A DNA stretch of 64,000 nt from an uncultured Pelagibacteraceae bacterium (GCA_902595815.1 CACJRL010000002.1:62001-126000), one strand, 5' to 3'; positions 9,705-19,974 are shown, numbered from the stretch's first letter. The notes: generated from the letters alone by a model not told the origin. A program made the numbers and translations.

Positions 9705-10679
9705 ATGAAACTATTTAAAACTTTTATTTCAGTTTTATTCTCTGCATTCCTTCTGTTTTCATCAACAAGTTCATTTGCGGTTGAAAAATTACATTTTTTA
9801 ATTGGCGGTGGTGCTGGTGGTGGTTGGGATGGAACTGCTAGAGGTACTGGAGAAGCATTAACAAAAGCTGGTTTTTTGAAAAGTGCGTCATTTGAAAATA
9901 TGTCAGGTGGTGGAGGTGGTAAGGCTTTAGCTTACCTAATCAATAACGCTCCAAAAGATACAGTTTTAGTTCAGTCAACACCATTGGTGTTAAGATCTAT
10001 TACAAGACACAAAGGTTATGTAAAAGGTACTGGTACATTATCTTATAAAGATGTTAAACCAATTGCAGGTGTAATTGGAGATTATGGTGCAATAGTTGTA
10101 GCAAAAAATTCACCTATCAAAAATTTTAAAGATGCAGTTGATCAATATCAAAAAGATCCAAAATCAATTAAAATGGCTGGTGGATCTGTAAGAGGAAGCA
10201 TGGACCATTTAATTGGTGCGTTAGCTTTCCAAGCAGCTGGAGCAAATCCTAACGATGTGATTTATGTTCCATATGATGCTGGTGGAAAGGCACTTGCTGG
10301 ACTTTTATCTGGAGAAACTCAAATACTTTCAACAGGTTTAGGTGAAGTAATGGGTGCTAGAGATCAAGTAAGAATAATTGGTATCACTGCTCCTGAAAGA
10401 GTAGGTGATGCACCAGATGCTCCAACATTAAAAGAACAAGGATATGATGTTCAGTTTGTTAACTGGAGAGGTTTCTTTGCACCAAAAAGCATGAGTATGA
10501 GTGACTATAACAAAATCTCTAAAATGCTTGGGGATGTTCAAAAAACGCCAGAGTGGGAAGCTGTTAGAAAAAGAAATGCATGGGTAAATATTTATAACCC
10601 AGGTTCTAAATTTGATGCGTTCTTGGAAAAACAAACAGTTGAAATGACAGCTCTGATGAAAAAACTTGGAGTAATATAA
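9705..10679 (+). CDS. tctC: Tripartite tricarboxylate transporter substrate-binding protein
   Basis: LHFLIGGGAGGGWDGTARGTGEAL, PYDAGGKALAGLLSGE; start moved to ATG 9705 (signal peptide, AGAGAGGA upstream). Confidence 0.92.
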   Translation: MKLFKTFISVLFSAFLLFSSTSSFAVEKLHFLIGGGAGGGWDGTARGTGEALTKAGFLKSASFENMSGGGGGKALAYLINNAPKDTVLVQSTPLVLRSITRHKGYVKGTGTLSYKDVKPIAGVIGDYGAIVVAKNSPIKNFKDAVDQYQKDPKSIKMAGGSVRGSMDHLIGALAFQAAGANPNDVIYVPYDAGGKALAGLLSGETQILSTGLGEVMGARDQVRIIGITAPERVGDAPDAPTLKEQGYDVQFVNWRGFFAPKSMSMSDYNKISKMLGDVQKTPEWEAVRKRNAWVNIYNPGSKFDAFLEKQTVEMTALMKKLGVI

Positions 10680-10709
10680 TCTTTATAGATTATTAAAGAA
10701 TGTAAAGCA

Positions 10710-11180
10710 GTGAGAATAAGTCCTACAAAATTTATCTCACTGCTTTTTTTAGTTTTATCAGTATTTTATCTATACACAGCTTACAATATTCAAGTATTTG
10801 CATTCGATGAGAATGCACCATTCAATGCTAGGACTTTTCCAATATATTTAGGTTGGGCAGGTATAATTTTATCAAGTTTAAAAATAATTTTACCTGAGAA
10901 AATTACTACAGAGGTAAATCATAAACACTTAGATTATAAAAGTATAATCTATCTAATAATAATCTCTCTAATATATGCAGCTGTAATTTTAAAAATTGGA
11001 TATTTTATATCAACTTCTTTATTTCTTTTTGCATCTTACTATTTCTTAGGTGAAAGAAGATGGGGATTAATGTTTGTTTTATCTTTTCCATTTGTTGCTG
11101 CATTTATGTATTTATTACATGGTTTATTAAACATTTATCTTCGTGATCCATTTTTAAAATATATTGGAGTTATGGGATGA
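10710..11180 (+). CDS. tctB: Tripartite tricarboxylate transporter small membrane subunit
   Basis: Small 4-TM protein between tctC and tctA; GTG start. Confidence 0.85.
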   Translation: MRISPTKFISLLFLVLSVFYLYTAYNIQVFAFDENAPFNARTFPIYLGWAGIILSSLKIILPEKITTEVNHKHLDYKSIIYLIIISLIYAAVILKIGYFISTSLFLFASYYFLGERRWGLMFVLSFPFVAAFMYLLHGLLNIYLRDPFLKYIGVMG

Positions 11181-12676
11181 TCGAAGGAATACTTATCGGA
11201 TTATCAACAGCGCTATCATTAACGAATATTTTAATGGTGATGGTTGGTTGTTTTGCTGGAACAATAATTGGAATGTTACCAGGACTTGGACCAATGACTG
11301 CAATAGCATTAATGATACCAATTACTTATGGATTTGATCCATCAACAGGCTTAATTTTAATGGCTGGTGTTTACTACGGTGCAGTATTTGGAGGATCTAC
11401 ATCTTCTATTTTGTTAAATGCACCTGGAATACCAGGAACTGTTGCAACAGCATTTGATGGATATCCAATGGCACAACAAGGAAAAGCTGGTAAAGCTTTA
11501 GCAATCGCCGCTTATAGTTCATTTGCTGGTGGAACAATTTCTGCAGTTTTTTTATTAGTTGCGGCACCTAGTTTGTCAAAAGTAAGTTTAGCTTTTAGAT
11601 CACCTGATTATTTTGCACTAATGATTTTAGGTTTAACTGCAATTTCTGCATTTTCATCTAAAGGACAGTTTTTAAAAGCAATGATGATGGTAGTTTTAGG
11701 ATTAATGTTAGCAACAGTTGGTCAAGATTCATTGTCAGATATTACAAGATTTACCTTTAACAACATGAATTTAACTGATGGAATAAGCTTTGTATTAATC
11801 GTCATGGCGACATTTGCAATGAGTGAAGCTTTAACGATTATTTTTAGAGGAAAAGACCCTAACAGAGCTGCAAAACAAATATCATTAACAGAATTAGGCT
11901 CAATTAAAGTAAATAAAGAAGAAACTATCAAAATGGCTAAAACGATACCTCGATCCTCAATACTTGGTTTCTTAATTGGTGTTTTACCTGGCGCGGGTGC
12001 AACAATTGCATCTTTCCTAGCATATGGAATGGAGAGAAATTATGTAAATGAAGAGGAGAAACAAAAATTTGGAAAAGGCAGCGTTCATGGTTTATCAGCA
12101 CCAGAAACTGCAAATAACGCGGCTTGCTCAGGCTCATTTGTTCCATTACTAACATTAGGAATACCTGGAAGTGGTACAACTGCTGTAATGCTTGGAGCTC
12201 TTTTAGGATTTGGTATTCAGCCAGGACCAAGACTTTATCAAACCAATCCTGAAATTTTCTGGTCAGTAATCATGTCTATGTACATTGGAATGGTTGTTCT
12301 TTTAATTTTAAATTTACCTTTAATCCCTTATATCGCTAGAATTTTAGCGGTGCCAAGAAATTATTTAATTCCATTAATTTTATTTTTCTCAGTGACGGGA
12401 ATTTATTTAATGTCATTTAATAATTTTGATATTTTTTTAATGATTGGTATTGCAGTGATTGCAACTTTTTTAAGGCTTTATGATTTCCCCATGCCACCTT
12501 TAATATTGGCTTTTGTACTCGGGGGATTAATGGAGGAAACATTGAGAAGATCACTATTAATAAGTGATGGTTCACCTAATTTTTTATGGGATAGGCCAAT
12601 AACTTTAATAATATTATTGATCACAATAACAATTGTTGGTTGGCAAATTTTTTCAACTTTTAGAAAAAAAAATTAA
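11177..12676 (+). CDS. tctA: Tripartite tricarboxylate transporter large membrane subunit
   Basis: GMLPGLGPMTAIALMIPITYGFDPSTGLILMAGVYYGAVFGGSTSSILLNAPG. Confidence 0.96.
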   Translation: MIEGILIGLSTALSLTNILMVMVGCFAGTIIGMLPGLGPMTAIALMIPITYGFDPSTGLILMAGVYYGAVFGGSTSSILLNAPGIPGTVATAFDGYPMAQQGKAGKALAIAAYSSFAGGTISAVFLLVAAPSLSKVSLAFRSPDYFALMILGLTAISAFSSKGQFLKAMMMVVLGLMLATVGQDSLSDITRFTFNNMNLTDGISFVLIVMATFAMSEALTIIFRGKDPNRAAKQISLTELGSIKVNKEETIKMAKTIPRSSILGFLIGVLPGAGATIASFLAYGMERNYVNEEEKQKFGKGSVHGLSAPETANNAACSGSFVPLLTLGIPGSGTTAVMLGALLGFGIQPGPRLYQTNPEIFWSVIMSMYIGMVVLLILNLPLIPYIARILAVPRNYLIPLILFFSVTGIYLMSFNNFDIFLMIGIAVIATFLRLYDFPMPPLILAFVLGGLMEETLRRSLLISDGSPNFLWDRPITLIILLITITIVGWQIFSTFRKKN

Positions 12677-13089
12677 ATATAAATTTTATCGGCTAGACCG
12701 TAGCAAAGAATTCCACTTAGCACTGTTAAAATTCCCGATGCAATGACACCTTCACTATTTGTTTTTTCGTTATGTCCAAGCTTATTGACATAAATTGTAT
12801 ATATCCCTATTAAAAAATATAAAACGTTTTGTGCAAAAATTAGTGTAAAGAAACCCCATGTTCCTGCTAAACCATCCGCTTTGATTAACATTATGTAAAG
12901 TGCCACTAAAATTGATGCAATAAAAGGTGCTCCAAAAAATCTAACCATCACTGCTGCAGAATGATCTATATTGTATTGATCTAAAAATGATTTTGTTGCA
13001 ACCACTGTTCTGAAAGCGTAAACGGCATAAACGATAAAATGAACGATAAAAATACTTAAATAAATTATTCCATTAAATTTATCGAGCAT
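12673..13089 (-). CDS. Small polytopic membrane protein, unknown function
   Basis: 138 aa, four predicted hydrophobic segments; intact ORF. Confidence 0.6.
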   Translation of the reverse strand: MLDKFNGIIYLSIFIVHFIVYAVYAFRTVVATKSFLDQYNIDHSAAVMVRFFGAPFIASILVALYIMLIKADGLAGTWGFFTLIFAQNVLYFLIGIYTIYVNKLGHNEKTNSEGVIASGILTVLSGILCYGLADKIYI

Positions 13090-13098
13090 AAAGCAATT

Positions 13099-14181
13099 TT
13101 ATAGGATTCTTTTGTAGTTTTCAATTATCTTATCCCAAAGAAAATTTTCAGAATGTGTTTTGCACTCTTTTCCAAATTCAATATATTTATTTCCCTCAAA
13201 TAAATTATCTATACTTGAATAAATTTCATCTAGACTGTTACCATTGCAAAGTAACCCCGTTTTATTATGAACAATTGCATCAGAAGCTCCACCATCTTTG
13301 CCACCAATAGACGGTATCCCATATTGTGCAGCCTCAATAAAAGAAATACCAAAGCCCTCAACTGAAGTTTTGTGAATTACAGATGGCATAATAAAAATAT
13401 TGGACTTTGCTATTAGTGCATTTTTTAATTCATTAGAGATATCACTTAAAAAAACTACATATTTATCAAGTTTTAGTTCTACAACTAATTTTTTCAAATT
13501 TTCTTCTTCATCTCCGTATCCTATACAAGTGTAAGTAATATCAGGATATTTCTCTTTTAAATTCCGAACAGCCATTATAACTTTTTCGTGATTTTTTCTT
13601 TTATCAAATCTAGAAACAGTAATTAGCCTTTGTTTTTTCCCTTTTAGCATTGCTTCTGCTTGTTTAAGGTCGTCTTTTGGAATTTCTTCAACAGGATCTA
13701 CACCTGGATTTATGACTATTAATCTTTTTTCTTCAACTCCAAGACTAACCGCTAAATTTTTCGTAAAGTTTGAGTTTGCCACCACATGGTCAACATTATT
13801 TAAAACCTCTAAAACTTTTTTGTTTAATCTAGATCCTTTAGGGTGATTAATTTCTTTAGAATGAATTAAACATATTTTCTTTTTTGGGGATTTTATAAGT
13901 TCCAAGCTTTTCCAGTGATCTGCAATGATACAATTTACATTTTTGTTTTCATTTAAATATTCATTTATTAGTATAGATTTTCTATATTTTCTTAATAATT
14001 TAACTCCACTAACTCTTTCAATTGTAAATGAAACTTTATCATCAAATTTTTTATGGTCTTCGTGATAATCAGCAAAAACTTTAATCATATCAATTTTTGA
14101 TAAAGATCTTGCCAATCCCCACATTAGATTTTGCATACCACCAACTTCAGGAGGGAAAGTTCTAGTTATTATTAAATACAT
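13099..14181 (-). CDS. Glycosyltransferase family 4
   Basis: PPEVGGMQNLMWGLA, TVSRFDKRKNHEKVI, VEGFGISFIEAAQYGIPSIGG. Confidence 0.92.
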   Translation of the reverse strand: MYLIITRTFPPEVGGMQNLMWGLARSLSKIDMIKVFADYHEDHKKFDDKVSFTIERVSGVKLLRKYRKSILINEYLNENKNVNCIIADHWKSLELIKSPKKKICLIHSKEINHPKGSRLNKKVLEVLNNVDHVVANSNFTKNLAVSLGVEEKRLIVINPGVDPVEEIPKDDLKQAEAMLKGKKQRLITVSRFDKRKNHEKVIMAVRNLKEKYPDITYTCIGYGDEEENLKKLVVELKLDKYVVFLSDISNELKNALIAKSNIFIMPSVIHKTSVEGFGISFIEAAQYGIPSIGGKDGGASDAIVHNKTGLLCNGNSLDEIYSSIDNLFEGNKYIEFGKECKTHSENFLWDKIIENYKRIL

Positions 14182-14735
14182 TAATTAGATGACCACTTTA
14201 TACCACAACCCATACTTGGGAATTGTTCTTCAGGACCTTTGCCTGTTTCTGAAACTTGTTTCATAGCAATAAATAAATCACTATCTCCAGATCTCACAGG
14301 TTTTAGTTCTCTTAACTCTCTAATTCTTCCTCTATATTGAAGACCGAAATCTTTATCATAACCAAAAAAATCTGGAGTGCATACAGCATCATATTTTCTT
14401 GCAATGTCTTGTGTTTCATCAATTAGGTAAGGAAAATTAAACTTATGTTTAATTGCAAACTCTATCATTTTTTCAAAAGAGTCTTCTGGATAATTAATTG
14501 GATCATTAGAACATATAGCAACTGAATTTATTCCAAAATCATTAAGTTTAGTACAATCCTCCACCATATCTTTTATAATTGCTTTTACGTATGGACAATG
14601 ATTACAGATAAACATTATCAACGTTCCATTTTCACCTTTGATATCATTTAATGATATTAATTTGTTCTCTGTAGATTTTAATTCAAAGTTTTCTGCTTTT
14701 TTTCCAAAATCACATACTGGTGTTTTAATAGGCAT
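14181..14735 (-). CDS. Thioredoxin-family / AhpC-TSA-like protein
   Basis: FICNHCPYVKAIIKDM (CxxC-like) and thioredoxin-fold context. Confidence 0.88.
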   Translation of the reverse strand: MPIKTPVCDFGKKAENFELKSTENKLISLNDIKGENGTLIMFICNHCPYVKAIIKDMVEDCTKLNDFGINSVAICSNDPINYPEDSFEKMIEFAIKHKFNFPYLIDETQDIARKYDAVCTPDFFGYDKDFGLQYRGRIRELRELKPVRSGDSDLFIAMKQVSETGKGPEEQFPSMGCGIKWSSN

Positions 14736-14755
14736 AATGTAATAATATATAAATT

Positions 14756-15268
14756 ATGTTTTACGATTTAAAAGATAAAAAACCAAAAAACTCTGGCGAA
14801 AATTGGGTGGCACCAAATGCAACTATAATAGGAGATGTCACTTTAGAAAAAAACTCTAGCGTTTGGTTTAACGCTGTAATTAGAGGGGATAATGAAAACA
14901 TTCATGTTGGAGAAGGTTCAAATGTTCAAGATGGGAGCGTTCTACATACTGACCCAGGCTGCCCATTAAGAATAGGTAAAGACGTAACTATCGGTCATAT
15001 CGTTATGCTTCATGGATGTACGATTGGAGATAACAGTTTAATTGGTATTGGAGCTGTCATTTTAAATAATGCGAAAATTGGCAAAAACTGCATCATTGGT
15101 GCAAAAGCATTAATAACTGAAAACAAAGAAATTCCAGATAACTCACTAGTAGTTGGAGCACCAGGAAGAGTAATTAGAAAACTTACTGATGAGGAGATAG
15201 GCAAAATATCAGAAAACGCTAAACATTATCAAGATAATTGGAAACGGTATTCAAAATCAATATTTTAA
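14756..15268 (+). CDS. Gamma carbonic anhydrase-family protein
   Basis: Left-handed beta-helix hexapeptides; VWFNAVIRGDNENIHVGEGSNVQDGSVLH and GHIVMLHGCTIGDNSLIGIGA. Confidence 0.93.
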   Translation: MFYDLKDKKPKNSGENWVAPNATIIGDVTLEKNSSVWFNAVIRGDNENIHVGEGSNVQDGSVLHTDPGCPLRIGKDVTIGHIVMLHGCTIGDNSLIGIGAVILNNAKIGKNCIIGAKALITENKEIPDNSLVVGAPGRVIRKLTDEEIGKISENAKHYQDNWKRYSKSIF

Positions 15269-16564
15269 ATGAAAAAAATATTCGTAACCATATTTTTTAG
15301 CTTCATATGGTGCGAAACTTCTAATGCAGAAAATCAAAAAATATGTGATTGGATTGTTGATGAAGTTTATATAGACCTTTTAAATCAAGGTTCTAATGAT
15401 CATCTTTTTGTTGTAGTTGGGAATGATGGAAGATGTGAGTATGGACGTGGAACAGAGAAGCAAGATGGATTTAATGATTGTGAAAAACACAGAAAAGAAA
15501 AAGGAATAAATGGTGAGTGTAAACTCTTTGCAATTGGCAAAAAAAAATTTTTAGAAAATAAAACAGCACTAAAGACTGGCTGCATAAAAGGTAATTGCAT
15601 CAATGGAAAAGGAACTTTTAAATGGCCAAATGGAGATAGATATGAAGGTGATTGGGTAAATGGTCAAAGAACTGGACAAGGTAAATATTTTTATAGTAGT
15701 GGCGGAGGTGTTTATACCGGTGAATGGAAAAATAATAATAGACATGGTGAAGGAACAATGATTTGGAACGATGGTGTAAAACAAGTTGCAATATGGGAGG
15801 TGGACAAACCTGTAAAAACTATAAGTTTAAGCAAAAATTTTATTTTTAAAGGTGGTAGTGAGTGGAAAGATGGAGACATAATAAATAAAAAAGACCCTAG
15901 TAATTTTATAAATTTATCATTTGTAGAGAAAAAAAAAGTACTGGGTTACGATAAGAGAACCTTAACAAACAAATATACGAAAGATGGTTGGGGTAAAAGT
16001 AGTTTTACAGTTTTTGTCTTTAACGCAAGTTTTGAAAATAGTAAGGATATATTAATAAATGTTAATGATGAATTTAAAACAAATAAAAAGGCAAAAAAAC
16101 AAGCAATTAAATGGGCAAAAATATACGGGCAAATGCCAAAATTTTTAAAAAAAAATGTTAAAGAAATATTTATACATAAAGGCAAAGTAGGCTGGGCAGG
16201 AGGAAAAGGTACTGTAGTAATTCACACAGATTATCTTACAAATGAAAATAAAAAATATGCTGAGGAGTTAATGTTTCATGAATTAACTCACGCTTCACTC
16301 GATTGGTGGTGGGGTGGATCTGTTAACGAGAAAAAATGGTTAAATGCTGTTAGTACTGATAAGTATTATATTTCAGAATATGCTTGGGAATTACCAGGAA
16401 ATGAAGACTTAGCTGAAACTGTATTATGGTGGTATGCATCAAGGTGTAAAGTAGATAGAATTTCCAAAAAAAATAATGAAAAAGTTAATAAATTTTTAAC
16501 TAATCGTTTTCAATACCTAGATGAACAAAATTATGACACGCATCCATCTAACTGTATTAATTAG
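15269..16564 (+). CDS. Secreted MORN-repeat protein with C-terminal HExxH (zincin-like) segment
   Basis: Signal peptide; GKGTFKWPNGDRYEGDWVNGQRTGQGKYFYSSGGGVYTGEWKNNNRHGEGTMIW (MORN); MFHELTHASLDWW near the C-terminus. Confidence 0.75.
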   Translation: MKKIFVTIFFSFIWCETSNAENQKICDWIVDEVYIDLLNQGSNDHLFVVVGNDGRCEYGRGTEKQDGFNDCEKHRKEKGINGECKLFAIGKKKFLENKTALKTGCIKGNCINGKGTFKWPNGDRYEGDWVNGQRTGQGKYFYSSGGGVYTGEWKNNNRHGEGTMIWNDGVKQVAIWEVDKPVKTISLSKNFIFKGGSEWKDGDIINKKDPSNFINLSFVEKKKVLGYDKRTLTNKYTKDGWGKSSFTVFVFNASFENSKDILINVNDEFKTNKKAKKQAIKWAKIYGQMPKFLKKNVKEIFIHKGKVGWAGGKGTVVIHTDYLTNENKKYAEELMFHELTHASLDWWWGGSVNEKKWLNAVSTDKYYISEYAWELPGNEDLAETVLWWYASRCKVDRISKKNNEKVNKFLTNRFQYLDEQNYDTHPSNCIN

Positions 16565-16583
16565 AGAGATTAAAGGAGAATAA

Positions 16584-16874
16584 ATGTCAGCAGGGTATGT
16601 AATTGCGCAATTAAGGGTAACTAATCCAGAAAATTATAAAGAGTACGTTGAAAAAGTTAATCCAATTGTAAAAAAATTTGGTGGAGAATTTTTGGTAAGA
16701 GCAGGTGAATTTCAAATATTTGATGGCGAGACAAATTTTCCAAGAATAATCATTTTAAAATTTCCAAGTTATGAGAGAGCTCTTGAGTGGTATAATTCAG
16801 AGGAATATAAACCAATAAAACAAATAAGATTAGATAATGCTGAAGGAACAAATATAATAATTAAAGGACTTTGA
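16584..16874 (+). CDS. DUF1330 family protein
   Basis: GYVIAQLRVTNPENYKEYVEKV...GGEFLVRAGEFQIFDG...IILKFPSYERALEWYNSEEYKPI. Confidence 0.9.
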   Translation: MSAGYVIAQLRVTNPENYKEYVEKVNPIVKKFGGEFLVRAGEFQIFDGETNFPRIIILKFPSYERALEWYNSEEYKPIKQIRLDNAEGTNIIIKGL

Positions 16875-16878
16875 AAGA

Positions 16879-17274
16879 TTAATCTTTTAGCGACAAAATT
16901 TTAAAATTTATGTTTAACTCTGGAAACTTTCTATCCATAATTGATTTGATTTTTTTAAAAGAATCCTTGTGAATTTTCTTTTCAATAGTTGAATTAAATT
17001 CTTTCTTTCCATTCACTATTTTAGCTGCACCACAACCTTCGTGATTAATAACTATTAATTTATTAATATTATGCAACTTTATTGAAGTTGATAAATTATC
17101 TAAAAAGGTTGATTGCCATTTTTTAAATTTTTTAGAAGTTACACCAATGGCGGCTCCAGCAATGGTAAATGAACTATATTTTCCAGTTAATTTCTTTTTT
17201 TTTAAATAATTAAAAACTTTAGGCTGAAACCTTGGATCGATACAAGACAAAACCATAGCTTCATATTTTTTCAT
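16879..17274 (-). CDS. Short beta-carbonic anhydrase-like protein
   Basis: VLSCIDPRFQP (CxDxR) and VINHEGCGAAK (HxxC). Start placed at ATG 17274, overlapping the upstream stop as TAATG. Confidence 0.7.
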   Translation of the reverse strand: MKKYEAMVLSCIDPRFQPKVFNYLKKKKLTGKYSSFTIAGAAIGVTSKKFKKWQSTFLDNLSTSIKLHNINKLIVINHEGCGAAKIVNGKKEFNSTIEKKIHKDSFKKIKSIMDRKFPELNINFKILSLKD

Positions 17275-17879
17275 TATGGTACCAACCAAGTATCTTTACT
17301 ATTATCAATGTCAAATCTAGCTCTTCGATGACCTTTTGCAGCTAAATATAGCCATTCCATAGATTTAATTTTACACTGTATAACAGTGAAGTTTTTGTAT
17401 CCTTCTTCGCTTTGTTCTTTTGTATAATCAAAATTATCTAATTCAGGTTTTAAACCAGATGTTGGAATATCAGACTCTGTACCTGGTCCATTATCTACTA
17501 AGTAACATTTACGACTTATATGTTGGGTTTTTTCCCATGATTGTTTTGTTATATCATTATTGTGATTGATAATTGCTTCGACTTTTAATCTGACCTGAAT
17601 TTTTTCATCTTTATCGTAAAATAACATAGATGAAATAGGATTTTTTTCTAAGATTTTAATTTTATCAGATCTAATGTCACTGTGAAATTGCACTACATTA
17701 TTTTGTTCATCTGATTTTCTTAGAACAACAATTCTACTTTCGATATCGCTCTCACTACCACATGAAAAAACAGGTATCCTAAAAGGAGATGATCTATTAG
17801 TAACCGCATCAGTTAGCATTAACCAAATTTTCTTTTTTATTTCGGAAAAATCCTCGTAGTAGGGAACAGTGGTAGACAC
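17274..17879 (-). CDS. Pyridoxamine 5'-phosphate oxidase-family flavoprotein
   Basis: SRIVVLRKSDEQNNVVQFHSDIRSDKIKILEKNPISSMLFYDKDEKIQVRLKVEA. Confidence 0.85.
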   Translation of the reverse strand: MSTTVPYYEDFSEIKKKIWLMLTDAVTNRSSPFRIPVFSCGSESDIESRIVVLRKSDEQNNVVQFHSDIRSDKIKILEKNPISSMLFYDKDEKIQVRLKVEAIINHNNDITKQSWEKTQHISRKCYLVDNGPGTESDIPTSGLKPELDNFDYTKEQSEEGYKNFTVIQCKIKSMEWLYLAAKGHRRARFDIDNSKDTWLVP

Positions 17880-17881
17880 AA

Positions 17882-18757
17882 TTATTTTTTCTTTTTTAAT
17901 CTAGCTATTAAACTTGAGCTATCCCAACGATTTCCACCCATTTTTTGAACTTCAGCATAATAACCATCAACAATCTCAGTTACTGGTACAGGTGATCCAT
18001 TTCTTTGTGCTTCTTCAATACAAATTTTTAAATCTTTTCTCATCCAATCTACAGCAAATCCGTAATCAAATTTATCAGCGACCATAGTTTTATATCTATT
18101 TTCCATTTGCCATGACTGAGCTGCACCTTTGGAAATAGTTTCCATAACTTTATCCATATCTAAACCTGCATTAATTCCAAAATTTACTGCTTCTGATAAT
18201 CCTTGAACTAATCCTCCTATACACATTTGATTAACCATCTTAGTTAATTGTCCACTACCTGATGGTCCGATTAAAGTTACTTTTTTACTATAACAATCAA
18301 TTATTGGCTCTGCTTTTTTAAAATCATTGTCATCTCCACCAACCATGACAGTTAATATTCCACCTTCAGCACCTGACTGTCCTCCTGATATAGGAGCATC
18401 TAAAAAACCAAATCCTTTATCTTTTGCAGCTTTATAAAGTTCTCTAGAAATTTCAGCAGACACTGTTGAATTATCTATATATACACATCCTTCTTTAGCA
18501 TTATGAAATAACCCATTATCACCTAAAGAGACTTGTTTTAAGTCATCATCATTTCCAACACACGTAAAAATAAAATCAGCATCTTTAGCTGCTTCAGATG
18601 GTGTATCAGCCATATTACCTTTGTATTCACTAATCCACTTTTCTGCTTTTGATTTTGTTCTGTTAAAAACAGTTACATTATGTCCTGCTTTTGATATATA
18701 TCCTGCCATTGGATAACCCATTACACCAAGACCTATGAAAGCAACTTTAGAAGTCAT
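17882..18757 (-). CDS. NAD(P)-dependent beta-hydroxyacid dehydrogenase
   Basis: VAFIGLGVMGYPMAGYISKAGHNVTVFNRT; GFLDAPISGGQSGAEGGILTVMVGG. Confidence 0.93.
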   Translation of the reverse strand: MTSKVAFIGLGVMGYPMAGYISKAGHNVTVFNRTKSKAEKWISEYKGNMADTPSEAAKDADFIFTCVGNDDDLKQVSLGDNGLFHNAKEGCVYIDNSTVSAEISRELYKAAKDKGFGFLDAPISGGQSGAEGGILTVMVGGDDNDFKKAEPIIDCYSKKVTLIGPSGSGQLTKMVNQMCIGGLVQGLSEAVNFGINAGLDMDKVMETISKGAAQSWQMENRYKTMVADKFDYGFAVDWMRKDLKICIEEAQRNGSPVPVTEIVDGYYAEVQKMGGNRWDSSSLIARLKKKK

Positions 18758-18765
18758 ATTTTTTT

Positions 18766-19974
18766 ATGTTTAAAAATTTAAGTTTAAAAGTAATTGTATT
18801 TGGATTTATATTTACATTTTTTTCAAGCTTTGGACAGAGTTTTTTTCTTGGAATATTCAATACAAGTATTAGAGAGACACTCTCGATAACTCATGGACAA
18901 TTTGGCTCAATATATGCATCTGCAACATTGTGCAGTAGTTTATTACTTATTTGGGTTGGAAAGAAAATTGATGATATAAATATTTTCCGATTTGCAATCT
19001 ATGTAACATTACTTTTATCATTTTCTTGTTTTTTCTTTTCAAAAATTTCATCTATAGTTTTTTTATTCATTGCGATTTTCTTAATGAGATTTTCAGGTCA
19101 AGGAATGATGTCTCATACCGCAACAACAACAGTTTCAAGATATTTTACAAAATCTAGGGGTAGGGCATTAAGTATTTGCTGGTTTGGTTTATCAAGCGCT
19201 GAATTTATTTTACCTGTTTTAATGGTATTTTTGTTGTCATTAACAACTTGGCAAAATATTTGGACAGTAATTGCTTTATTAATTTTAATATTTTTACCGA
19301 TTGCATCATTCTTTTTAGTTCGAACTGTTAAACTTGATACGAGAGAAAGCACTGAAGGTGAAGAATTTAAAGAGGAAAATATTAAGCAATGGAAAAGAAT
19401 TGAAGTAATAAAAGATTATAAATTTTATATAGTAAGCATGAATATGCTGGCCATGCCTTGGATTGCAACTGGTGTATTTGTTTATCAGTCATTTATTACT
19501 GAGTCAAAAAACTGGGGACCATTTGTAATTGCCCAATCTTTTATGTCTTATTCATTATTTTCAGTAATTACACTTTTAATATCGGGTTTTTTAATTGATA
19601 AATTCACAAGTCGAAAACTTTTAATTTTTATGAATATCCCTTTATTTCTATCGACTTTTGTAATTATTTATTTTGATGCACAATTTACTGCATTTATATT
19701 TTTAGGTTTAATTGGAATATCAAATGGTTTGGCAAACGTTTTGGGATCTTCCACTTGGGCTGAGGTTTATGGCGTAAAGCATATTGGATCTATTAAAGCT
19801 TTGACAACTGCTCTTATGGTTTTTTCAACAGCTTTCGGAACTGCTCTTTTTGGTATTTTAATTGATATCGGATTTTCAATTGAGAAAATTGCTATAATAT
19901 CTGCACTTTATATACTTATTTCTTTTATTCTTCTTTTTTTAGTTAGAAAAAAATTAAATCCAATTTTAGTATAA
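18766..19974 (+). CDS. MFS transporter
   Basis: 12-TM protein, RFSGQGMMSHTATTTVSRYFTKSRGRALSICWFG. Confidence 0.9.
   Translation: MFKNLSLKVIVFGFIFTFFSSFGQSFFLGIFNTSIRETLSITHGQFGSIYASATLCSSLLLIWVGKKIDDINIFRFAIYVTLLLSFSCFFFSKISSIVFLFIAIFLMRFSGQGMMSHTATTTVSRYFTKSRGRALSICWFGLSSAEFILPVLMVFLLSLTTWQNIWTVIALLILIFLPIASFFLVRTVKLDTRESTEGEEFKEENIKQWKRIEVIKDYKFYIVSMNMLAMPWIATGVFVYQSFITESKNWGPFVIAQSFMSYSLFSVITLLISGFLIDKFTSRKLLIFMNIPLFLSTFVIIYFDAQFTAFIFLGLIGISNGLANVLGSSTWAEVYGVKHIGSIKALTTALMVFSTAFGTALFGILIDIGFSIEKIAIISALYILISFILLFLVRKKLNPILV

Noticed and set aside
11937-12230. Minus-strand ORF of 97 aa, and similar antisense ORFs at 765-956, 3004-3246, 5671-5925, 10428-10634, 11722-11931, 15010-15204, 15400-15784, 15946-16185, 19113-19352, 22118-22306, 23478-23696 and 42704-42988
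   Set aside because: Antisense to well-supported genes, with no recognisable motif or own RBS.
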